From assembly GCA_965249835.1 (NCBI GenBank), contig CBDFMY010000003.1, positions 434,001-498,000 of the forward strand: a DNA stretch of 64,000 nucleotides. The letters are read 5' to 3'. The notes beneath the pieces are model-generated. The model had not been told where the DNA came from and did not search any database. It saw only the letters and a list, made by a program, of their open reading frames with translations. This document shows, piece by piece, positions 61,692-64,000 of the stretch (position 1 is the stretch's first letter; each line of letters begins with the position of its first letter). The DNA comes from JAHRAW01 sp965249835. Its GTDB lineage: Bacteria > Pseudomonadota > Gammaproteobacteria > Arenicellales > Poriferihabitantaceae. The position numbers and the translations under genes were made by a program.

Positions 61692-62552
61692 ATGCCCGGC
61701 GCAAAAGAAATTCGCACGCAGATTAACTCCATCAGCAGCACGCGCAAGATTACCAAAGCCATGGAAATGGTGGCGGCGAGCAAGATGCGGCGCGCGCAGG
61801 AGCGTATGCGCGCGGCGCAGCCATATGCGCGCAAAATGCGTACCGTGGTCGCGCATCTCTCGGCCGCCCGCGCCGAATACAAACACCCATACACGCTTGA
61901 GCGCGAGGTCAAGGCGGTCGGCTACATCATCGTGTCGAGCGATCGCGGATTATGCGGCGGACTCAATACCAATGTGTTTCGCAAAGCCGCGCCGGCGATG
62001 AGCGAATGGCACGACAAAGGCGTCCCGGCCCGGGTGGCGGTCATTGGCAAAAAAGCCAGCGCGTTTTTCAAACGCTTCAATGCGGAAGTAGTCAGCGAGG
62101 CGGTTGGTCTGGGCGATGCGCCGCAGTTGGAGGAGTTGGTCGGCGCGGTCAAGGTGATGATTGACGATTATCTCGACGGAAAAATCGACCGACTGTTCGT
62201 GGTCAGCAACCAATTCGTCAACACCATGACGCAACGCCCGAGCGTCGAGCAACTCATCCCCATCGTGCCGTCCGATGAAGAACAACTGACGCATCATTGG
62301 GATTACATTTACGAGCCGGATTCCAAAGCGGTGATCGATGTGTTGATGGCGCGCTACATCGAGTTGCTGGTGTATCAGGCGGTGGCGGAAAATTCGGCGT
62401 GCGAGCAAGCGGCGCGGATGGTGGCGATGAAAGCCGCCACCGACAACGCGGGCAATTTGATTGATGATTTGCAATTGGTCTACAACAAGGCGCGGCAGGC
62501 GGCAATTACGCAAGAGTTGTCGGAAATTGTCGGCGGTGCGGCGGCGGTGTAG
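61692..62552 (+). CDS. atpG: ATP synthase F1 subunit gamma
   Basis: 286 aa. The N-terminal helix is AKEIRTQINSISSTRKITKAMEMVAASKMRRAQ; the middle has SSDRGLCGGLN, and the C-terminal helix is AVAENSACEQAARMVAMKAATDNAGNLI. The gene is complete. AAGGTAACG lies upstream. Expression must now be driven through or within the inserted DNA. atpD and atpC do not follow. Confidence 0.95.
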   Translation: MPGAKEIRTQINSISSTRKITKAMEMVAASKMRRAQERMRAAQPYARKMRTVVAHLSAARAEYKHPYTLEREVKAVGYIIVSSDRGLCGGLNTNVFRKAAPAMSEWHDKGVPARVAVIGKKASAFFKRFNAEVVSEAVGLGDAPQLEELVGAVKVMIDDYLDGKIDRLFVVSNQFVNTMTQRPSVEQLIPIVPSDEEQLTHHWDYIYEPDSKAVIDVLMARYIELLVYQAVAENSACEQAARMVAMKAATDNAGNLIDDLQLVYNKARQAAITQELSEIVGGAAAV

Positions 62553-62555
62553 AAT

Positions 62556-62783
62556 GTGGCGCGGTTAATAGGCTCAATTTCTGAATTTTTTAGTGCCCTC
62601 ACATTTATTCAAGGGGTGGTGTTGCTGAGTGGTTTCTGGATATACAAAACCCACCAGAGACAGCTGGACGACCGCCAGCGGTAGATTGATCGGCTGGCCG
62701 CGGACAATCGTGAATACCGCGACAGGTTTGAACGGATAATGAACCAGAAATTAGGTCCATTATCCGATAACAGCAACAAATAA
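62556..62783 (+). pseudogene. Small membrane protein frame interrupted by one amber codon
   Basis: From GTG 62556, 42 codons encode a membrane segment (LTFIQGVVLLSGFWIYK) and HQRQLDDRQR; TAG follows at 62682. The same frame continues IDRLAADNREYRDRFERIMN to a TAA at 62781. Without the amber codon this is a coherent 75-aa protein, a single helix plus charged coiled coil, starting 3 bp after atpG. It is either a point-mutated gene or two short reading frames. Confidence 0.45.
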
Positions 62784-62799
62784 AAGACTGGAGGTAAAA

Positions 62800-63375
62800 A
62801 TGATTTACTTTATATTCGCGTGTTTCAGCGTGTTTTTCGTCTTTTCCTTTGTTCAAATCAGGAGGGTCGGAAGGCACGACCACGTGCCGTTCCCGTTCTG
62901 CCAGTTGCGCCGCGACATTATGGGTTTTCTGTATGAAAGTGTTTTTGAAAAGCCGGGCACGTTATCCCGGGAGGAATATACATCTGTCCATCGTTTGCTG
63001 GATGTTGTAAGCGAAACTATTCACAACTACAACCAACACAAGACTCTGATGTTCAATCTGCGGAAAATGGTCAAGCATTTGAGAGCCTATCGAAAGACGA
63101 CGAAAGTTACCCTGAACATACCGGAGAATCCGCAAATCCAGGCGTTCCACAAGCGTTTTGTGCAACTTTTGGCCACGGCGTTCATCGCCTATACGCCGTT
63201 GATTCGTTGGGAGTTGACCTTGCGATTGATTGCGTATGCCTCTCACGCTGGATACCGCGCCGGTAAAAAAGAGCGCGCACGTCGTGTTGCGGAATATGTC
63301 GTCAACCATTCCGAGAAAGTGCGAAATGATGCACGGCGTTATGGTCTTATCGAGGGCGGGGCGCCGGCGGTTTGA
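62800..63375 (+). CDS. Membrane-anchored protein of unknown function
   Basis: 191 aa. One N-terminal membrane helix (MIYFIFACFSVFFVFSFVQI), then a mostly helical, basic cytoplasmic region; a second hydrophobic patch at about 125-150 (LLATAFIAYTPLIRW). CTGGAGG lies before the ATG. It forms a unit with the amber-interrupted frame upstream and the methyltransferase 2 bp downstream. Confidence 0.6.
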   Translation: MIYFIFACFSVFFVFSFVQIRRVGRHDHVPFPFCQLRRDIMGFLYESVFEKPGTLSREEYTSVHRLLDVVSETIHNYNQHKTLMFNLRKMVKHLRAYRKTTKVTLNIPENPQIQAFHKRFVQLLATAFIAYTPLIRWELTLRLIAYASHAGYRAGKKERARRVAEYVVNHSEKVRNDARRYGLIEGGAPAV

Positions 63376-63377
63376 TT

Positions 63378-64000
63378 ATGGACAGTCACGGCGAAATCAT
63401 CTGCGGCGACAACTTGCCGGAATTGCGCAAGATGCAGGGCGAATCGGTGGCGTTGATTTATATCGACCCGCCGTTCAACACCGGCCGCACGCAGACGCGC
63501 AAGCGCATCAAAACTTCGGCGGTTGCCGACCTGGCCCGCGCCGACCGCATTGGATTTGGCGGAAAACACTACCGCACAGAAGTGATTGGCGAGAGTGGCT
63601 ATGCCGATTCATTTGCCGACTATCTCGGTTTTTTGCGCCCGCGATTGCTCGAAGCGCATCGCATATTAGCGCGCAACGGCAGTTTGTTTTTTCACATTGA
63701 CTGGCGCGAAGCGGCGCGTTGCCGATTGTTGTTGGAAGAAGTTTTTGGTGGCGCCGAGCATTGCATCAATGAAATTATCTGGGTATATGATTTTGGCGCG
63801 CGCTCCACAAAAAAATGGTCGACCAAGCACGACAACATTTATTGGTTTGCGAAAAATCCCGACGACTATATTTTCAACTATGACGACATCGACCGCATTC
63901 CGTATATGGCACCGGGATTGGTCGGGCCGGAAAAAGCCAAACGCGGAAAAACGCCAACCGACACCTGGTGGCAAACCATCGTGCCGACCAACGGCGCCGA
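63378..64000 (+). CDS. Site-specific DNA methyltransferase, 5' part (runs off the window)
   Basis: The first 207 codons. Motif IV DPPFNTG appears at about 30, ahead of the presumed SAM motif, as in beta-class N6-adenine or N4-cytosine methylases. SLFFHIDWREA, INEIIWVYDFG and STKKWSTKHDNIYWFAK match the family's conserved core. It starts 2 bp after the 191-aa gene. No restriction partner is visible, except the distant HsdR-like gene at 53529. The 3' end lies outside. Confidence 0.85.
   Translation, partial: MDSHGEIICGDNLPELRKMQGESVALIYIDPPFNTGRTQTRKRIKTSAVADLARADRIGFGGKHYRTEVIGESGYADSFADYLGFLRPRLLEAHRILARNGSLFFHIDWREAARCRLLLEEVFGGAEHCINEIIWVYDFGARSTKKWSTKHDNIYWFAKNPDDYIFNYDDIDRIPYMAPGLVGPEKAKRGKTPTDTWWQTIVPTNGA

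Overview
The window looks like a chromosomal segment of a GC-rich gammaproteobacterium, probably free-living in the sea or host-associated. Three things point that way. The block rsmG-parA-parB-atpI-atpB-atpE-atpF-atpH-atpA-atpG has gammaproteobacterial order. The run rpe-trpE-trpG-trpC-osmC is a reduced form of a pseudomonad-type cluster. A gyrB-dnaN-dnaA block carries DnaA boxes and two perfect parS sites, so the window spans or adjoins the replication origin. I saw no rRNA, tRNA or CRISPR array.

Layout. Positions 1-8080: a tripartite tricarboxylate transporter (tctCBA), a GntR regulator, a ThDP enzyme of the oxalyl-CoA decarboxylase/2-hydroxyacyl-CoA lyase type, formyl-CoA transferase (frc) and a formyl-tetrahydrofolate hydrolase-like protein. 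Together they read as uptake of a carboxylate, CoA activation, C-C cleavage to formyl-CoA, and handling of the formyl group. A perfect 18-bp palindrome precedes tctC. Positions 8457-10531: a ketopantoate-reductase-like enzyme and a quinone oxidoreductase. Positions 10560-20617: a hydroxyproline/imino-acid utilisation region with an enolase-superfamily enzyme, an amino-acid ABC transporter, a proline-racemase-family enzyme, a DadA-like oxidase, a GntR regulator, a DHDPS-family deaminase, an IS-disrupted SDR and a beta-hydroxyacid dehydrogenase. A perfect 30-bp palindrome sits in its central divergent promoter.

Positions 20634-36482 are mostly housekeeping or general genes: hlyU-like, sthA, a class V aminotransferase, a CBS protein, a lytic transglycosylase, an MFS protein, degQ-like, rpe, trpE, trpG, trpC, a phage-type exonuclease, osmC, an AI-2E-family permease, a DUF2007-like protein and an HD protein. 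Positions 36512-42481 hold gyrB, two parS sites in the gap where recF is normally found, dnaN, a candidate oriC and dnaA. Positions 42482-49066 hold a dimethylglycine-dehydrogenase-family flavoprotein, a small duplicated-motif gene split by a frameshift, and thiBPQ under a TPP riboswitch. Positions 49128-50491 are a complete insertion sequence with terminal inverted repeats and a 16-bp target duplication, next to an orphan LysW-like carrier protein.

Positions 51066-64000 hold rsmG, parA, parB and the atp operon, with accessory genes between parB and atpI, between atpA and atpG, and after atpG, where atpD would be expected. The most unusual locus is 59697-61691. Here several unknown genes separate atpA from atpG, and an 84-bp copy of the 5' end of atpG lies upstream of the intact gene, forming a direct repeat around two unfamiliar ORFs. 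Nuclease-like and methyltransferase genes flank the operon.

A dispersed two-module repeat family occurs at least six times at gene boundaries. In several places its end lies right at a start or stop codon (trpG, rsmG, atpB and the dimethylglycine-dehydrogenase-like gene).
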